Shown here: positions 32,994-42,299 of the stretch, piece by piece
How positions within the stretch are numbered: position 1 is the stretch's first letter
Layout of the letters: every line of letters starts with the position of its first letter
Source: Bacteroidales bacterium
GTDB taxonomy: Bacteria > Bacteroidota > Bacteroidia > Bacteroidales > P3
Length of the DNA: 64,000 nucleotides
Assembly: GCA_017439185.1 (NCBI GenBank)
Contig: JAFRTM010000007.1
Location: 1-64,000, forward strand
Direction: 5' to 3'
The notes under the pieces: generated by a model
The model's database searches: none
Told to the model about the DNA's origin: nothing
The model's input: the letters and a program-made list of their open reading frames with translations, nothing else
Made by a program: the position numbers and the translations under genes

Positions 32994-34262
32994 TTGGGCA
33001 AGATAGGCGACATAATAAGGCAGGTGAGAGGCAGCCGCGACGGACGAGTGCTGGCGAAGAACCTGTGGTACATGTCGCTGCTGCAGGTGGCCAACGGAGT
33101 ATTCCCCTTCGTCACGATGCCATACCTTGCCAAGGTGTTGGGAGTTGACGGTTTCGGCAAGGTGGCATTCGCCGCCGCCATAATAGTGTGGGTGCAGACA
33201 ATCACCGACTGGGGCTTCAACTATTCCGCAACCCGTGAAGTGTCGCTCCACAAGGAGGACAAAGGCCGCTTGTCGCGAATCTTCAACAACGTGATGTGGG
33301 CCAAGGTGGCTTTGATGCTGCTGACAGCGTTGGCGTTGGCGGCACTGACAGTGGCGGTGCCTAAATTTCGAGAGCATGCACTCCTAATCGGCGTAACCTT
33401 TCTCTTGGTTCCCGGACATGTGATGTTCCCCGAATGGTTGTTCCAAGGACTCGAGAGGATGAAATACATCACCATACTCAACGTGGTGGCCAAAGCATTG
33501 TTTACGGTGGCAGTGTTTCTTTTTGTGAAAGAGAAAGGAGATTATTGGCTGCAGCCACTCCTCAGCAGTGTAGGGTATCTGGTGGCAGGCACTGCCGCGA
33601 TGGCGTTGGTGTGGAAGAAGTTCGGATTGAGAATGGGACTTCCCCGATGGACCGAGGTGGGAAAGACCATAAAAGACAGTACCGACATATTTATCAATAA
33701 CCTGATGCCAAACCTTTACAATAGCCTTACCACCGTGACGCTCAATCTTTTCAGTGGCGACGTGAGGACAGGCTATTACAGTTCGGGTAAGAATCTCACA
33801 GCCATATCCAATGTGTTGCTCAACACCATCACACGCGTTTTCTTTCCCTATCTCAGTCGCAAACAAGATTACCACTCCATCTACGCCCAGGTGAACATCG
33901 GACTGTCTGTTGTGGTGGCTGCCGCTCTGGCAATAGGAGCACCGCTATGGATAAAGATACTCTATCCCGATGCCGACTTCGCTAATGCGGTGCTAATACT
34001 TCGCATCACCTCGGTGGCCGTGGTGTTCAATACGCTGAACAACGTCTATGGCCAGAACTATCTGCTGGTGAAACACAAGGACCGCCTGTTGAGAAATATC
34101 GTAATAGTTTCGTCGCTGGTCGGATTTGCCCTCTCGGTGCCTCTGATAAGCAAATGGTCATATATCGGTGCCGCAGTGGTATATGTTACATCAACCGTGC
34201 TAATAGGCGTGTTGCCCATGGTTGTGGCGCTACGGCTTAAGAGAAGGGAGGCACGTCAATGA
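32994..34262 (+). CDS. Wzx-type polysaccharide flippase
   Basis: A 422-residue polytopic membrane protein of the MOP/polysaccharide transport family, which moves undecaprenyl-linked repeat units across the inner membrane. It has about 12 hydrophobic segments, and the N-terminal LWYMSLLQVANGVFPFVTMP and YLAKVLGVDGFGKVAFA are typical. There is no ATG near the natural start: TTG at 32994 (MGKIGDIIRQVR) or GTG at codon 12 are the candidates. The stop overlaps the next start by 4 bases (ATGA). Confidence 0.9.
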   Translation: MGKIGDIIRQVRGSRDGRVLAKNLWYMSLLQVANGVFPFVTMPYLAKVLGVDGFGKVAFAAAIIVWVQTITDWGFNYSATREVSLHKEDKGRLSRIFNNVMWAKVALMLLTALALAALTVAVPKFREHALLIGVTFLLVPGHVMFPEWLFQGLERMKYITILNVVAKALFTVAVFLFVKEKGDYWLQPLLSSVGYLVAGTAAMALVWKKFGLRMGLPRWTEVGKTIKDSTDIFINNLMPNLYNSLTTVTLNLFSGDVRTGYYSSGKNLTAISNVLLNTITRVFFPYLSRKQDYHSIYAQVNIGLSVVVAAALAIGAPLWIKILYPDADFANAVLILRITSVAVVFNTLNNVYGQNYLLVKHKDRLLRNIVIVSSLVGFALSVPLISKWSYIGAAVVYVTSTVLIGVLPMVVALRLKRREARQ

Positions 34263-35134
34263 AGGCAGGGCGATTGGGGCGTTGGTGTGTGGAAAATATC
34301 AGCGATGACCGCCTGTTTGTCCTGATAAAAGGGTTCTACCGTACAGGACGTTTGCTGAATGTCAGGCAGCCGCGTACTTTTCAGGAGAAGTTGCAGTGGA
34401 TAAAATTGCACGACCGTAAAGAAATATACCACCGGATGGTGGACAAAGAAGAGATGAAAGCATACGTGAGAGAGAGAGTAGGGGAGGGACATACGGTGCC
34501 TACGCTGGGTTGCTGGAACTCATTTGACGATATAGACTGGGAGTCGCTGCCCGACAGTTTCGTGCTGAAAAACACCTATGATTCGGGGAGTTACATTCTA
34601 TGTCGCGACAAGAGTACATTTGACCGACAAGAGGCTCGCCGAAAACTCGAGAAAGGCGGATACAGGGATTATTACAAAGAAAGCCGCGAGTGGCCATACA
34701 AAGGGTTGTCCCACCGTATTATCGCCGAGCCACTGCTCAACGACGGGAATGGGGAATGGCTTACCGACTATAAGTTCTACACTTTTAACGGGGAACCGCG
34801 ACTGTTCTATATTACCAGTGGACGAGGAAGCCGCGAAGGACTGAAGGAGACATTCTTTGATATGGAGGGCAATGTTATGGACTTGAGTCAAAAAGGTTAT
34901 AAGCCTGCCGACCCGTTGCCTCCGCTGCCTCGTCATTTGAAAGAGATGGCCGCTATGGCCCGTGATCTGGCGCAGGGGACACTACACTTGAGAGTGGATT
35001 TCTACGAGGTGGGGGACAAGGTGTGTTGTGGCGAGCTTACGTTCTTCGACGGCGGTGGATTTGCACTTTTCGTACCCGATAAGTGGAATCGTGAGTTGGG
35101 GGATTGGATTGATTTGAATAACATAGAGAGATAA
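34259..35134 (+). CDS. TupA-like ATP-grasp protein
   Basis: A 291-residue protein of the TupA-like ATP-grasp family, frequent in Bacteroidota capsule loci. Recognisable blocks are TFQEKLQWIKLHDR, SFVLKNTYDSGS, RIIAEPLL, DYKFYTFNGEPRLFYI, and LRVDFYEVGDKVCCGELTF near the C-terminus, where acidic and Asn-like residues would bind Mg-ATP. Such proteins are thought to ligate amino acids or similar groups to a sugar or to act as unusual transferases; the substrate is not known here. The ATG overlaps the flippase stop by 4 bases, implying translational coupling. Confidence 0.85.
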   Translation: MKAGRLGRWCVENISDDRLFVLIKGFYRTGRLLNVRQPRTFQEKLQWIKLHDRKEIYHRMVDKEEMKAYVRERVGEGHTVPTLGCWNSFDDIDWESLPDSFVLKNTYDSGSYILCRDKSTFDRQEARRKLEKGGYRDYYKESREWPYKGLSHRIIAEPLLNDGNGEWLTDYKFYTFNGEPRLFYITSGRGSREGLKETFFDMEGNVMDLSQKGYKPADPLPPLPRHLKEMAAMARDLAQGTLHLRVDFYEVGDKVCCGELTFFDGGGFALFVPDKWNRELGDWIDLNNIER

Positions 35135-35149
35135 AGGCATACTGAAACG

Positions 35150-36256
35150 ATGGCATTTACCACGATACTGCTGAAATTGTTAGGGCTGCTGGCTTTTGTG
35201 CTTGGAGTCTATGGCATTGCCGTGGTGCGCTACCGTAAAGGTAAACGTCTGGGGTGGATCATCACGTTGGTGTTGGCGTTGCTCTTTGGATGGTTGTCGC
35301 TGCAGTATGGAGCAGAGGTGGAACTCGACAGAGTGCGCTACGCAGGACACTATGAAGGAGGTTACGATGTCTCATACAACTCATGGGGACTCAACTGGTA
35401 TTTCGAGTTCTGCCGCAGCTTGGGTTTAGGCACAGAGGGGATGTTCCAAGTGTTCTCCACATTCTGTTTCCTTGCCATATTGATAAGCTATAACTTGTCA
35501 CGCCAGGCGACGCCATTGGCATTACTGCTTTTACTGATGAGCCAGTGTTTTGTGTTCTGTTTCTCGATTATAAAGCAGGGAATCAGCGAGTCGTTGGTGA
35601 TGGTGGCGTTGGTGCTGCTTTTCAATATAGTATACCAGGAAAAGAGGACTACGACGGTTGTGTTGATGATAGCTATAATGTTGTTAACAGGAGTGGCTAT
35701 AATATTTCATGAGGCAGCATATATCATGATACCAGTGCTGTTGATGCTGGCGATGTGGAATAATAAGGCGGTGAGAGTCGTGGGATACGTAGGTATAGCG
35801 TTCGGATTAGTGGCATTTGGATGGCTGAGGAGTCAGTATGCGGCTCATATAGGCAACTATTCCGAGACATTGGCTGAGCAGTCAGCAGCCTATGTGCAAG
35901 GGCCAACTGTGGTAAAAAACCTACTGGAGGCTGGTAAAGGAATTCCGATGTATATAGTAGCTGCGGTGGGTGTGGCAGGACGCAAGTGGATGGGCGAGAA
36001 AATAGAAAACTATGACAGGTATCTCTGTCTGGCCGTCCTCTGTTCGGCAATATACCTAGTAAGTGTTGTTGTGGTGTGGTATGCGAGGTTTGCCTATTAT
36101 CTTCTCTTCCCGGTGTATGTCTTTGCCGCGCAGATGATAAAGACCAGTCGCGAAGAGGGCAGGCGTCCCTGGTGGCTGTATGGTGCTGTGGCGGTGGCCA
36201 TAATATTGCAAGTGCGCAATTTTATATTATACTTTGTGAACTTTGGAGGTTTCTAA
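35150..36256 (+). CDS. EpsG-family polysaccharide polymerase (Wzy-like)
   Basis: A 368-residue integral membrane protein with about 10 hydrophobic segments. The N-terminal periplasmic loop has the EpsG-type pattern DRVRYAGHYEGGYD...WGLNWYFEFCRSLG, and a later IIFHEAAYIMIPVLL corresponds to the conserved FHxxA region. EpsG proteins polymerise lipid-linked repeat units outside the membrane. It is the only polymerase candidate in the operon. The stop overlaps the start of the following glycosyltransferase by 14 bases. Confidence 0.85.
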   Translation: MAFTTILLKLLGLLAFVLGVYGIAVVRYRKGKRLGWIITLVLALLFGWLSLQYGAEVELDRVRYAGHYEGGYDVSYNSWGLNWYFEFCRSLGLGTEGMFQVFSTFCFLAILISYNLSRQATPLALLLLLMSQCFVFCFSIIKQGISESLVMVALVLLFNIVYQEKRTTTVVLMIAIMLLTGVAIIFHEAAYIMIPVLLMLAMWNNKAVRVVGYVGIAFGLVAFGWLRSQYAAHIGNYSETLAEQSAAYVQGPTVVKNLLEAGKGIPMYIVAAVGVAGRKWMGEKIENYDRYLCLAVLCSAIYLVSVVVVWYARFAYYLLFPVYVFAAQMIKTSREEGRRPWWLYGAVAVAIILQVRNFILYFVNFGGF

Positions 36257-37331
36257 ACATAGACTGCTGATATTTATAGGCACATTAGGAGCCGGAGGGG
36301 CAGAACATACTGCCGTGGAGCTTGCCAATCACTTCGCCGACGAGTATGACGAGGTGGGGCTGGTGACGTGCTTCGATAAACCGGATTTTTATCAATGCAA
36401 GCCAGATGTCCGGCGGAGTTGTATAGAACGGGAAATCCATAGCCGCTCGCCTCTGAAGATGGCATGGTGGTTGAGAAGGTACTGCCGTGTGTTTAAGCCG
36501 ACGGTGGTGTTGTCGTTTATGATGCCATTCAACATACTCGCCACTTGGGCACTACGGGGTACGGGTGTGCCGGTGGTGGTGTGTGAGCGTAGCGATCCTA
36601 AGATAGAGGGCACTTCAAAACGTAGGAAACTGCGCGATTGTACCTATCGCTTTATTGACCGCATACAGGTTCAGACGGTAACGGCACGAGACTATTTCGG
36701 AGATAAATTAAAAGGCAAGATACACGTTATTCCTAATGCCAACCGAATAACTCCAGAGCAGAGACATAGAGCTATGACACGGCAGCGAGAGAACAGGATA
36801 GTTTATGTGGGGCGGTTGGAGGACTTTAAGGGAGTAGATGTCTTGATTGATGCTTTTTGCAAGGTGAGGGATAATCACAAAGATTATCGTCTTGATATCT
36901 ATGGCGATGGTCGCGACAGGGAACGTCTGCAGCAGAAGGTGAAATCGTTGGAGATGGCAGAGGCGGTAATATTTCATGGACGAGTGCAAGATGTCCCATC
37001 AAATATAGGGTCTGCTCGTCTGCTGGTCCTTCCCTCTTATATTGAAGGGATGCCCAACGTGCTGATAGAGGCGGTAGGACTTGGATTACCGGTGGTGGCG
37101 ACCGATGTGTGTGGCGTGAGGGATATTGTGGAGGACGGCAAAAACGGCATAGTGGTGCCAATACACGATGAAAAGGCTTTGGCACAGGCTATGCTCAAGA
37201 TAATTGAAGACGAGCGATTGGCTGAGGAAATGGCGGAATATACAGGAAAGATATTGCCGCGCTTTGACTTGGCGAATATAATGGTTCTGTGGCAGAAACT
37301 GTTGGAGGAGGCGGAGAGATGCCAACGATAG
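36243..37331 (+). CDS. GT4-family glycosyltransferase 1
   Basis: A 362-residue GT-B fold transferase. The N-terminal GTLGAGGAEHTAVELANHF binds the acceptor side; the C-terminal nucleotide-sugar domain shows IVYVGRLEDFKGVDVLIDAF and EGMPNVLIEAVGLGLPVVATD with the E-x7-E motif. It should retain anomeric configuration and act at the inner membrane. No ATG precedes these motifs; a TTG at 36243, inside the polymerase stop region, is the best start. Overlaps the next gene by 13 bases. Confidence 0.9.
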   Translation: MEVSKHRLLIFIGTLGAGGAEHTAVELANHFADEYDEVGLVTCFDKPDFYQCKPDVRRSCIEREIHSRSPLKMAWWLRRYCRVFKPTVVLSFMMPFNILATWALRGTGVPVVVCERSDPKIEGTSKRRKLRDCTYRFIDRIQVQTVTARDYFGDKLKGKIHVIPNANRITPEQRHRAMTRQRENRIVYVGRLEDFKGVDVLIDAFCKVRDNHKDYRLDIYGDGRDRERLQQKVKSLEMAEAVIFHGRVQDVPSNIGSARLLVLPSYIEGMPNVLIEAVGLGLPVVATDVCGVRDIVEDGKNGIVVPIHDEKALAQAMLKIIEDERLAEEMAEYTGKILPRFDLANIMVLWQKLLEEAERCQR

Positions 37332-38425
37332 CCATATTGACAAACAGTATATCGGGACTCTATTCGTTCAGAAGAGAGCTTGTGGAGGAACTTGTGGACA
37401 AGGGGTGTAAGGTCGTCATATCTTCTCCATTGCAGGATGAAGAGAAGGCTGCATGGTTTGCCGACAAAGGTTGTGTGATTGAGAAAATAGAAATAGACAG
37501 GCGAGGAACCAACCCTATACGTGATTTGAAACTATTGGCAAAATACCGCAGACTGTTGAGATATTACCATCCTGCCGCAGTACTTACATACACGGCGAAA
37601 CCCAATATTTATGGAGGAATTGCAGCTGCCAGATACAATATTCCGCAACTGGCTACTATTACGGGACTCGGTTATGCGATAGAGCATGGTGGTTGGCTGA
37701 GCCGTCTGACAACTATGCTTTACCGTATAGGATTGAGAAATGCGGTTTGCGTGTTCTACCAGAACTATAATATAGAGAAATTCTGTAAGGCTAACCACAT
37801 AGGCAAAAATGGCCGTAATGTTCCTGGGAGTGGCGTAAATCTTGAATATAACGCGTTGTTGCCATGTCCAAGTCCAGAGGAACCTTTGAGATTGCTGTTT
37901 GTCGGAAGGGTGATGAAAGACAAAGGAATTGATGAATTGTTGGATGTGGCTTGTCGCATGAAACACGAAGGATTAGGCGTTGAGTTTCATCTGGTGGGAG
38001 ACTGCGAGGAACGTTATGAGTCTAAATTGAGGCAGTTGCAGCAGGAGGGAATCGTCATGTGGCATGGAAGGGTGGCAGATGTGCGTCCGTTACTGGCCAC
38101 TGCCGCTGCAATAGTCCACCCTTCGTACCATGAAGGAATGTCCAATGTATTGATGGAGGCCGCCGCTATGGGGCGTCCGGCGGTGGCATCGGATATCTGT
38201 GGTTGTAGAGAAGTGGTGGACGATGGCGTCACGGGTTACCTTTTCCCGGCGGGGGACTCAGAGGAATTGTATATAAAACTAAGGAAAATGGTTAACTTGA
38301 CGTGGGCTGACCGCAAGGCTATGGGTATGGCGGCTCGTGCCAAGATGGAACGTATGTTCGACCGAAAGAAGGTCGTGGCTGCATATATGGAAGAATTGGG
38401 GAAGGAGGTGCCAAGTGTGTTATAG
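37319..38425 (+). CDS. GT4-family glycosyltransferase 2 (PglA/WbpU-like)
   Basis: 368 residues starting MPTIAILTNSISGLYSFRRE at ATG 37319. TYTAKPNIYGGIAAA and ATITGLGYAIE are typical of the branch that adds GalNAc or a related sugar as second residue on undecaprenyl-diphosphate-linked sugars. RLLFVGRVMKDKGIDELL and EGMSNVLMEAAAMGRPAVASD form the donor domain with E-x7-E. Placed directly before the initiating phosphoglycosyltransferase, with which it probably works in sequence. Sugar specificity is inference. Confidence 0.9.
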   Translation: MPTIAILTNSISGLYSFRRELVEELVDKGCKVVISSPLQDEEKAAWFADKGCVIEKIEIDRRGTNPIRDLKLLAKYRRLLRYYHPAAVLTYTAKPNIYGGIAAARYNIPQLATITGLGYAIEHGGWLSRLTTMLYRIGLRNAVCVFYQNYNIEKFCKANHIGKNGRNVPGSGVNLEYNALLPCPSPEEPLRLLFVGRVMKDKGIDELLDVACRMKHEGLGVEFHLVGDCEERYESKLRQLQQEGIVMWHGRVADVRPLLATAAAIVHPSYHEGMSNVLMEAAAMGRPAVASDICGCREVVDDGVTGYLFPAGDSEELYIKLRKMVNLTWADRKAMGMAARAKMERMFDRKKVVAAYMEELGKEVPSVL

Positions 38426-38426
38426 G

Positions 38427-39059
38427 GTGTACGTAAAACGCATACTTGATATAATTGTTTCCCTTGTGGGGTTGCTGATATTGGCTCCTTTAATGATTGT
38501 AGTGACGGTGGCAGTCTGTATTAGCAACGGAGGCAGTGTGTTCTACACCCAGCCGAGGGTGGGACTGCACGGCAAAATATTTCAGATATTGAAATTCAAG
38601 ACAATGAACGACAAGCGAGGAGATGACGGCAATCTGCTGCCAGATGCAAATAGGTTGACCCCGTTGGGAAGACTGCTTAGGGTTACCAGTATTGACGAAT
38701 TGCCACAGCTTGTCAATGTGTTGAAAGGCGACATGTCGATCGTAGGACCTCGACCGTTGCTGGAGAAGTATGTGCCCTACTACACAGAAGAAGAAAACCG
38801 ACGTCATGAGGTGAGAGGAGGAATTACAGGGTTGGCGCAGGTCAGCGGTCGCAAGAATATTGACTGGGATGAGCGGCTGCGGTACGATGTGCAATATGTG
38901 GACCATTGCTCGTTTGCACTTGATTGCCACATAGTGTGGCAGACCTTCATTACAGTGTTCAGCCACGAAGGGGTAGGAGTGTCGAGCAGCGGCACCAACG
39001 ATTTTAGCACGTATCGCCAACGTCAGTGGCAAGAACAAATAAACACAACGAATCAATAA
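38427..39059 (+). CDS. Initiating phosphoglycosyltransferase (bacterial sugar transferase)
   Basis: 210 residues from the GTG at 38427, one base after the preceding stop; the protein then begins MYVKRILDIIVS as usual for this family (a GTG at 38415 is the alternative). One N-terminal re-entrant/membrane helix is followed by the catalytic core VFYTQPRVGLHGKIFQILKFKTM, DELPQLVNVLKGDMSIVGPRP and GITGLAQVSGRKNIDWDERL. It transfers a sugar-1-phosphate to undecaprenyl phosphate to start repeat-unit assembly, as in the monotopic PglC/WcaJ C-terminal class. Confidence 0.95.
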   Translation: MYVKRILDIIVSLVGLLILAPLMIVVTVAVCISNGGSVFYTQPRVGLHGKIFQILKFKTMNDKRGDDGNLLPDANRLTPLGRLLRVTSIDELPQLVNVLKGDMSIVGPRPLLEKYVPYYTEEENRRHEVRGGITGLAQVSGRKNIDWDERLRYDVQYVDHCSFALDCHIVWQTFITVFSHEGVGVSSSGTNDFSTYRQRQWQEQINTTNQ

Positions 39060-39061
39060 TA

Positions 39062-40234
39062 GTGAAATTTAATAAGACCATAGAAGATTCTCCGACATTA
39101 CAGTTTGCAGAGGCTGTGAACCGTCGTCGGCAGCGAGGAGAAGAGATATTGAGTCTCGGATTGGGAGAGCCGGACTTCGCCACCCCCGAGATTCTCACCG
39201 ATGCGCTGGCGAAAGCTGCAGCAATGCCGTCATCGTCGCGCTATTCTTCACCATTGGGGCTTCCGTCGTTGAGGCAAAAAATCTCTGACGACTTAGTTCG
39301 GCGTTGTGGTTTGCCCTGCCGTATGGACAATGTGGTTATAACTCCAGGCACCAAAGCAGCGTTACAGCTTGTCCTGATGGCACTGCTGCAGCCGGGAGAC
39401 GAGGTGGTGTTTATCACACCAGCGTATGTAAGCTACGAGCCTCAGATATACATAGCAGAACAAAAGGCAGTGGTCAAAACCGTGGACCTCTCCCATACTG
39501 ACTATACCCTTTCCATGGAGCGGTTGGCACAGGTGGTTTCGCCCCGCACAAAAGCTATTATTCTCAATACACCACATAATCCAACCGGGACTATGCTGCC
39601 CAAACCCTTGCTGTGCGATATTTATGACCTGGCGCGCAATAACAATGCTTATATCATCTCAGATGAAATATATGAGAGGTTGGTGTTTTCCGAGATGTCT
39701 CATTTCTCTATCGGCAGTTGTGAGTCGGAGGTGGAAAACGTGATCACGGTGGGAGGATTTGGAAAATCTATGGCAGTAACCGGATGGCGTGTGGGTTATT
39801 GTGTTGTTTCCAAGTCATTATTGCCTAAGATAAATAAGTTGCAGCAACATATTAATACCAATACTGCGACAGTATTACAGCAGGCTCTTGACCTCGCATG
39901 GCCGTTGCCTACCTCTCATCTTGAACTATATAATGCCACGATGAGAGATCGCGTGGCAATGTATAAGCAATTCCTTGCGGCCAATCCGATATTAAGGGGA
40001 AGTAATCCTCAAGGAGGGTTCTTTTCATTTCTTAATATCGGGAACACTGGGCTCAATTCCATCGATTTTACCACACGATTGGTAGCACGGACAGGAGTTG
40101 CAGCTACTGCCGGGCGTGCGTTCTCGCCCCTTTGGGATGACCATGTGAGGCTCTCGTTGGCGGTTGATTCTAAGATATTGGCAGAGGCTTTTTGCAGAAT
40201 GTCGGATTTTATTATTTCCCTAAAACAATGTTGA
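39062..40234 (+). CDS. Class I/II PLP-dependent aminotransferase
   Basis: A 390-residue fold-type I aminotransferase of the aspartate/aromatic subgroup. Motifs: GLGEPDFATPE near the N-terminus, GTKAALQLVLMAL, NTPHNPTG, ISDEIYERLVF (Asp for the pyridine N) and FGKSMAVTGWRVGY with Schiff-base Lys235. The GTG at 39062 follows the previous stop by two bases. This class acts on amino and 2-keto acids, not nucleotide sugars, so its presence in a polysaccharide operon suggests it makes or consumes a small keto acid used with the neighbouring hydroxyacid dehydrogenase and ATP-grasp ligase. Confidence 0.9.
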   Translation: MKFNKTIEDSPTLQFAEAVNRRRQRGEEILSLGLGEPDFATPEILTDALAKAAAMPSSSRYSSPLGLPSLRQKISDDLVRRCGLPCRMDNVVITPGTKAALQLVLMALLQPGDEVVFITPAYVSYEPQIYIAEQKAVVKTVDLSHTDYTLSMERLAQVVSPRTKAIILNTPHNPTGTMLPKPLLCDIYDLARNNNAYIISDEIYERLVFSEMSHFSIGSCESEVENVITVGGFGKSMAVTGWRVGYCVVSKSLLPKINKLQQHINTNTATVLQQALDLAWPLPTSHLELYNATMRDRVAMYKQFLAANPILRGSNPQGGFFSFLNIGNTGLNSIDFTTRLVARTGVAATAGRAFSPLWDDHVRLSLAVDSKILAEAFCRMSDFIISLKQC

Positions 40235-41238
40235 ACGTCCTACTTACACGCCGTTTCTTCCAGCGAGATATTGACTATATAGAAAGTCGGTTGAAATCAG
40301 GTATAGTGTTGTTAAAACCCGACGATTATAGTGTGGAGTCTCTTGCCCGCTATGCGCACGATGCCGATGTGTTTTTCGGACCGCTGGTCAGTGCAGAACT
40401 ATGTTCAGCGGCTCCTAAGTTGCGATTTATCCAAGTGCCTTGGACTGGTGTAGATAATGTCGATTTGAAACTGGCTCAGGATTTGGATGTGAGGGTCTGT
40501 AACTCTCACAGCAACGCCTCAGCGGTGGCCGAGCATGCAGTGGCGTTGTACTTTGCCCTTGCGAAGAAACTGGTCTATCACGACCGTATGATGAGACTAG
40601 GATGTTGGAACCGGCCATTACCTGACGGCAGTAATGTGGAGTCGCCTTTCTCTTATCGTATTGGGGGTAGTAATATAGGCCTTCTGGGTTGTGGACATAT
40701 AGGTTCTCGGATTGTGAAATATCTGGCACCCTATGATTGCAGGTTCCACATAGTGGATCTTGACCCCAATCAGCCCTTGTATGAAAAGTCCAATGTCCTC
40801 TACTATCCGCCGAAATCGATGGACGAGATGTTTGATATGGTGGATTGCCTGTTTGTGTGTATGCCGCTTACCGAAGCTACGCGTGGGTTGCTCTCAGCAG
40901 GCTGCCTTGCAAGGCTCAAACCACAAGCTTTGCTGGTCAATACTTCACGTGCCGAGATTGTTGACGAGGCCGCTCTTTACAAGGCGTTGGAGAGCCGTTC
41001 TCTGGCAGGGGCAGCCATGGATGTGTGGTACAATGCACCTTCGTCGCCTGCTCAAGCTGATGTACCTCCATCTTTACATTACCCGTTCCATAAGCTCGAC
41101 AATATCCTGCTCTCTCCTCACCGTGCCGCGATGGTGGCATCGGAGTTGCCTCATCTCGACGATGCAATAGAAAATCTCAATAGAGCAGAGAGCGGACTGC
41201 CGCCGATTAACATCGTCTCGTGCGGTGACGGTTTTTGA
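40228..41238 (+). CDS. D-isomer 2-hydroxyacid dehydrogenase
   Basis: A 336-residue NAD(P)-dependent dehydrogenase that would reduce a 2-keto acid to a D-2-hydroxy acid. N-terminal catalytic half with FIQVPWTGVDNVD; Rossmann motif GLLGCGHIGSRIVKYL; VNTSRAEIVDEAALYKAL with the substrate Arg; LAGAAMDVW and LSPHRAA carrying the catalytic His. The ATG at 40228 overlaps the aminotransferase stop by 7 bases, so the two are translationally coupled and probably act on the same 2-keto acid. The substrate is not deducible. Confidence 0.9.
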   Translation: MLNVLLTRRFFQRDIDYIESRLKSGIVLLKPDDYSVESLARYAHDADVFFGPLVSAELCSAAPKLRFIQVPWTGVDNVDLKLAQDLDVRVCNSHSNASAVAEHAVALYFALAKKLVYHDRMMRLGCWNRPLPDGSNVESPFSYRIGGSNIGLLGCGHIGSRIVKYLAPYDCRFHIVDLDPNQPLYEKSNVLYYPPKSMDEMFDMVDCLFVCMPLTEATRGLLSAGCLARLKPQALLVNTSRAEIVDEAALYKALESRSLAGAAMDVWYNAPSSPAQADVPPSLHYPFHKLDNILLSPHRAAMVASELPHLDDAIENLNRAESGLPPINIVSCGDGF

Positions 41239-41271
41239 AAAACATTAACTACAGAAAAATCGAAGTATCTG

Positions 41272-42291
41272 ATGAATATCCTTTTTACTTGTGTCGGACG
41301 AAGAGGCTATCTCTTGCGATATTTCCGCGAGAATATGCAACCTTCCGACCGTATTGTGGCTACCGATATGGCACCTTCGGCAGTGGCTCTGCAGTTGGCC
41401 GACTGCTCGCTGACCGTCCCCTCTGTATATGATGACAGCTATATCGACCATCTCCTTTCTATCTGCAGGGAACATTCGATTTCAGCGATATTTAGCCTCA
41501 ACGATCTTGAACTTCCGATATTGGCAGCCGCCAAGCAGCGTTTTGTTCAGCTTGGTGTGGTTCCGGTGATCTCCGATCCCGAAGTGGTGGATATTTGTTT
41601 CGACAAATATCGTACGGCCCTTTGGGTGGAACAGCAGGGACTTATGTCACCTCGTTCCTTTGTGTCTCTCTCAGCCGCCGAAGCAGCCCTGGCTGCCGGG
41701 GTAATACACTTCCCTCTTATGCTCAAACCTCGTTGGGGTTCGGGAAGTATAGGACTGGAAGTGGTTGACGACCTTGACGAACTTAAGACTTATCATCAGA
41801 TACTTCAAAAGAAGGTGCGCCGTTCTATATTGGCTCAGGTGTCTGCTTGTGACGATTGTATTATCATCCAAGAGTTCCTTAGCGGAGATGAATATGGGGT
41901 AGACGTGCTGAATGACTTGCATGGGAATCTTGCCGCGGTGGCGGTAAAACGGAAAATCGCCATGCGTGCGGGAGAAACAGACAAGGCGGTCATGGTTGAT
42001 AATCCAGAGGTGGAGAACATAGGAGAACGTGTTTCTCAAAGGTTACGTCATATAGGCCCTCTTGATATGGACGTAATGCAACGTTCCGATGGTTCCTACT
42101 GTGTGCTTGAACTTAACCCTCGTTTTGGCGGAGGTTTCCCTTTCTCCTACGAGGCAGGTGTAAACTATCCCAAGTCTCTTATACAATGGCTTTCGGGCTC
42201 TCAGTCAGACCTTTCGACTCTCCGTCAGCGCAATGGATTGGCTTTTGCCAAACTTGACACGCTGCTGCCACTCCCGACCAATCAAAAATAA
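41272..42291 (+). CDS. Stand-alone ATP-grasp ligase (PylC/CarB-like)
   Basis: A 339-residue ATP-grasp enzyme. N-terminal Rossmann-like domain (MNILFTCVGRRGYLLRYF, then TDMAPSAVALQLAD), ATP-binding LMLKPRWGSGSIGL, QEFLSGDEYGVDVL, and the metal site LDMDVMQRSDGSYCVLELNPRFGGGFPF. Enzymes of this shape form amide or thioester-like bonds from a carboxylate through an acyl phosphate. In context, the likely carboxylate is the D-2-hydroxy acid or keto/amino acid handled by the two genes upstream, and the acceptor an amino sugar made by the DegT enzyme downstream. That is inference. Confidence 0.88.
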   Translation: MNILFTCVGRRGYLLRYFRENMQPSDRIVATDMAPSAVALQLADCSLTVPSVYDDSYIDHLLSICREHSISAIFSLNDLELPILAAAKQRFVQLGVVPVISDPEVVDICFDKYRTALWVEQQGLMSPRSFVSLSAAEAALAAGVIHFPLMLKPRWGSGSIGLEVVDDLDELKTYHQILQKKVRRSILAQVSACDDCIIIQEFLSGDEYGVDVLNDLHGNLAAVAVKRKIAMRAGETDKAVMVDNPEVENIGERVSQRLRHIGPLDMDVMQRSDGSYCVLELNPRFGGGFPFSYEAGVNYPKSLIQWLSGSQSDLSTLRQRNGLAFAKLDTLLPLPTNQK

Positions 42292-42299
42292 AGTAGTCT

